NCBI GenBank assembly: GCA_011390535.1
Contig: JAABSF010000109.1
Span: forward strand, 1-7,781
Reading direction: 5' to 3'
Origin: Deltaproteobacteria bacterium
GTDB lineage: Bacteria > Myxococcota_A > Polyangia > HGW-17 > SLPX01
Length of the DNA: 7,781 bases
Below, in pieces: positions 5,856-7,781 of the stretch. The translations under genes and the position numbers were made by a program. A model generated the notes under the pieces. It searched no databases, was not told the origin of the DNA, and saw only the letters and a program-made list of their open reading frames with translations. Each line of letters begins with the position of its first letter. Positions within the stretch are counted from its first letter, which is position 1.

Positions 5856-7520
5856 ATGAGATGTTTTTCCAACATATGTCTGCTGGTTATAATTAACGCA
5901 TCCTTGGTTTTTTTTCGTGGTTCGGCTCTGGCCGAAAAAGGGAGTCCTTCCGGAAAGACACAGGCACTCCGGGATCAGATGCTGAAAAAAGCTGAAAAGA
6001 GTGTGAGGACAAGGGAGTGGGAAGGCGCAGCAGAGCTTTATATGCAAATCGCGCAGTGGGATTTGGAGCTGGCTTCAAAGCGGCTCGGGCCGATTTTTGC
6101 CCGGCTTGGGCACCATGATCAAGCGCTGAAGTTTTATGGTGCGTTAATAAAGAGGCGCCCGAAGGATCACTGGGCTTGGTATTGTTATGCGTATGCCGCC
6201 CGGCAGAAAGGTGATTTTTCTGAAGCTGAAAAGGCCTACCTCCAGGTGTTAAAGCTGGCGCCGGGCAATACTGATTCACTCTACGGCTTGGCCCTCACGT
6301 ATAAAGGCATGGATCGCTTCGAAGACGCGGTGCGGTTTTTCCGCAAATACATCAGGAGTGAGACCCGTAAGGCGGCATCAGGCTGGATCGCCCGTGCCGA
6401 GAGAGAAGTAGCAGCGCTTGTAAAAGAGAAAGGGCCGGCAAAATCGCTGGAAGAGGGGGGAGAAGATAAAGCTCGGGTAGAGACCCCGGGTAAGGCGCCC
6501 TCTCATAAAAAGGCTGAAACCGAAGAAGTGCCCGACCTTTTCAGAGAAGCAAAAAAGGCGGAAGTCGCGGGGGAGCTGGAAAAGGCGGAGCGCCTGTGGA
6601 AAAAAGGATTGGCCGAGTATCCTCGTACCAAGAGCATTCATAGCGGTTACATACGTTTTTTGATGAATAGAGGACGTATGTCCGAGGCTGAGGTTGCCAT
6701 GAAGTTGAGCCTCAGACAGGTGTCTGGGTTTGGCTGGGCGAGGTGGCAGTTGGTGAGGCTGTTGATGAAGAAAGGTGAATATGAAAAGACGGCTCTTCAT
6801 GTTCGCATCCTGGCGGCGGATCATCCAAAGAGTGCGGGTGGGTTGTGTGCCCGGGGCCATTACAAATTGGAAAAGGGAGAAACCCGGAAGGCCGACGGAC
6901 TGTTTGATAAGGGGATGAAGATTGCAGTTGAAAATGATGACGAAGACGCGTGGACATTTTGTAGATCAGGGCGGGTGAAAACATCATCCACCTTGGGAAA
7001 ACCAGCTCCTCCGGACCTTTTCAAAGGTTCGTCCGGGCGTGAAGCTCCCCAGCCGGTGGATAAACCCAAGATCCGGAAAGGCCCGGAGGAATCGCAACCC
7101 ACGGAACCTCATGCGGGAGAAGACAAGGCGGAAGGACCCCGCGGAAAGCCGGATTCCATTGCATCGGAGATTGTCAACGCCAGAGCGAAAATGGAGAGCG
7201 GTGATTTTTCGAGTGCTGAGAAGATTGCAAAAGCTTATTTGGGGAAAAATCCCCGTTCATATCACGCATGGATGGTTTTGGCCGATGTCGCCTATAAAAA
7301 GGGTGACTATAGCGGTGCTCGTGAAGCGGCAGAGAAAGCAAAGAATTTCAATTCCAGCCTGCCTGCAGCCTACAGAGTCCTGGGCTTGGTAGACCTGAAG
7401 TATCGAAAACGGTCTTCTGCAAAAGCCAACCTTGAAAAGTTTATGGAGCTTGTTTCAGGTGACAAGAGAGAGTTGAAAAACGTGGGCTTCATAAAAGGCT
7501 TACTGAAAAATCTGCGATGA
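5856..7520 (+). CDS. exported TPR-repeat protein (554 aa)
   Basis: The N-terminus is a Sec signal peptide: MRCFSN, a hydrophobic core (ICLLVIINASLVFF) and a likely cut after ALA at residue 26, so the protein should act in the periplasm or on the envelope. The rest is tetratricopeptide-like helical hairpins in three blocks: about 42-171, 224-358 and 434-534. The clearest units are WAWYCYAYAARQKGDFSEAE (107-126) with SLYGLALTYKGMDRFEDAV (141-159), LFREAKKAEVAGELEKAERL (228-247), and AWMVLADVAYKKGDYSGARE (471-490). Charged, Pro- and Lys-rich linkers separate the blocks (about 190-223 and 374-433); each contains PDLF followed by Arg or Lys (226-230, 386-390). TPRs bind other proteins; the partner cannot be deduced. 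No enzymatic motif is seen. The start has a weak Shine-Dalgarno, but the signal peptide supports it. It is divergent from the acyl-CoA dehydrogenase gene across 150 bp in which I found no convincing -35/-10 pair. Confidence 0.88.
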   Translation: MRCFSNICLLVIINASLVFFRGSALAEKGSPSGKTQALRDQMLKKAEKSVRTREWEGAAELYMQIAQWDLELASKRLGPIFARLGHHDQALKFYGALIKRRPKDHWAWYCYAYAARQKGDFSEAEKAYLQVLKLAPGNTDSLYGLALTYKGMDRFEDAVRFFRKYIRSETRKAASGWIARAEREVAALVKEKGPAKSLEEGGEDKARVETPGKAPSHKKAETEEVPDLFREAKKAEVAGELEKAERLWKKGLAEYPRTKSIHSGYIRFLMNRGRMSEAEVAMKLSLRQVSGFGWARWQLVRLLMKKGEYEKTALHVRILAADHPKSAGGLCARGHYKLEKGETRKADGLFDKGMKIAVENDDEDAWTFCRSGRVKTSSTLGKPAPPDLFKGSSGREAPQPVDKPKIRKGPEESQPTEPHAGEDKAEGPRGKPDSIASEIVNARAKMESGDFSSAEKIAKAYLGKNPRSYHAWMVLADVAYKKGDYSGAREAAEKAKNFNSSLPAAYRVLGLVDLKYRKRSSAKANLEKFMELVSGDKRELKNVGFIKGLLKNLR

Positions 7521-7643
7521 GACGGATAAAGAAAAGTTTAAGGTCATCCAATTCCACCGCTTCCCGGTTTTGCCAAGCTTGGTCGAACTCCTGAAATTGA
7601 CGGGTTTCGGTTATCGTGGTACCCAATTTATATGTGTGAAGTT

Positions 7644-7675
7644 GTTGTTCACCCTTAATGTTGTTCACCTTTAAT
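7644..7675 (+). repeat. 16-bp tandem direct repeat in the intergenic region
   Basis: GTTGTTCACCCTTAAT (7644-7659) is followed directly by GTTGTTCACCTTTAAT (7660-7675), one mismatch in 16. A reverse half-site GTGAA at 7636-7640 precedes it and can pair with TTCAC at 7648-7652, giving three half-sites. The rest of the 181 bp between the TPR gene stop and 7702 holds no recognisable RNA gene or terminator; it becomes AT-rich towards its end. The repeat could be an operator for the next gene or simple slippage. Confidence 0.6.
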
Positions 7676-7701
7676 AAGGTTATTTCGAGGTTTAACTCTA
7701 A

Positions 7702-7781
7702 ATGAGGCGAAAACGCACAAGGATAAAATTAAAGTCTAGGTTGGAGATTCCCAGGCCACCTCGAAAGAAACGGCGATCCCG
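7702..7781 (+). CDS. possible start of a very basic protein, cut by the window edge
   Basis: From ATG at 7702 the frame stays open to the edge for 26 codons (MRRKRTRIKLKSRLEIPRPP, then KKRRS-like residues). Fourteen of the 26 residues are Arg or Lys. A CGAGG motif ends 11 nt before the ATG, a slightly long but usable Shine-Dalgarno spacing. Basic starts of this sort occur in nucleic-acid-binding proteins, but nothing here identifies a family. The opposite strand is also open over 7698-7781, so the call rests only on the ribosome site and context. Confidence 0.33.
   Translation, partial: MRRKRTRIKLKSRLEIPRPPRKKRRS

Noticed and set aside
7573..7594. CCAAGCTTGG palindrome and a T-arm-like GGTCGAACTCC
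   Set aside because: No flanking acceptor, anticodon or D arm can be built, so it is not a tRNA; no T-run follows, so it is not a terminator.
7489..7668. 59-codon minus-strand frame starting at GTG 7668
   Set aside because: The protein sequence looks plausible, but there is no ATG or spaced Shine-Dalgarno, it starts inside the tandem repeat and it runs into the 3' end of the TPR gene. It is worth a homology search but not a call.
7698..7781. Minus-strand frame open to the right edge (27 codons)
   Set aside because: Too short to judge, and it is antisense to the basic frame that has a ribosome site; a longer sequence is required to choose between them.

Overview
The window looks like chromosomal DNA of a Gram-negative bacterium of the deltaproteobacterial/Myxococcota type. 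The clues are a eukaryote-like Ser/Thr kinase with a membrane anchor and a PEGA-like C-terminus, an RCC1-repeat protein beside it, a lipoprotein, an outer-membrane beta-barrel protein ending in Phe, an exported TPR protein, and a very good sigma-54-type promoter. The lineage is an inference from gene style. No rRNA, tRNA, CRISPR array, transposase or phage gene was seen.

Left part (1-3449, + strand): the 3' end of an RCC1-repeat gene, a complete Ser/Thr kinase gene 68 bp downstream, and a putative lipoprotein gene that overlaps or abuts the kinase end. Tight spacing and common strand suggest one transcription unit. If so, it would couple a cytoplasmic kinase with a periplasmic sensor domain to an envelope lipoprotein; the signal and the kinase targets are unknown.

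Middle (3450-5705, - strand): a short convergent gap with a hairpin, then a small secreted/outer-membrane protein with an octaproline tract and a C-terminal barrel-like segment. Its upstream region holds a near-consensus -24/-12 (sigma-54) promoter, three exact GTTATC/GATAAC hexamers plus a near-copy, and a well-placed Shine-Dalgarno. Further upstream lie a compact three-way-junction-like dyad and an acyl-CoA dehydrogenase gene. The dehydrogenase lacks the usual catalytic Glu in its C-terminal motif but has a Glu at the position used by isovaleryl-CoA dehydrogenase.

Right part (5706-7781, + strand): a 150 bp divergent gap, a signal-peptide-bearing protein with three blocks of TPR-like repeats joined by charged linkers, and a 181 bp intergenic stretch with a 16 bp tandem repeat. 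The last 80 bp may start a very basic protein cut by the window edge.

The best candidates for follow-up are the sigma-54-driven outer-membrane gene with its hexamer cluster, the relocated catalytic base in the acyl-CoA dehydrogenase, and the RCC1/kinase/lipoprotein cluster. Nothing here proves a new defence or mobile system.
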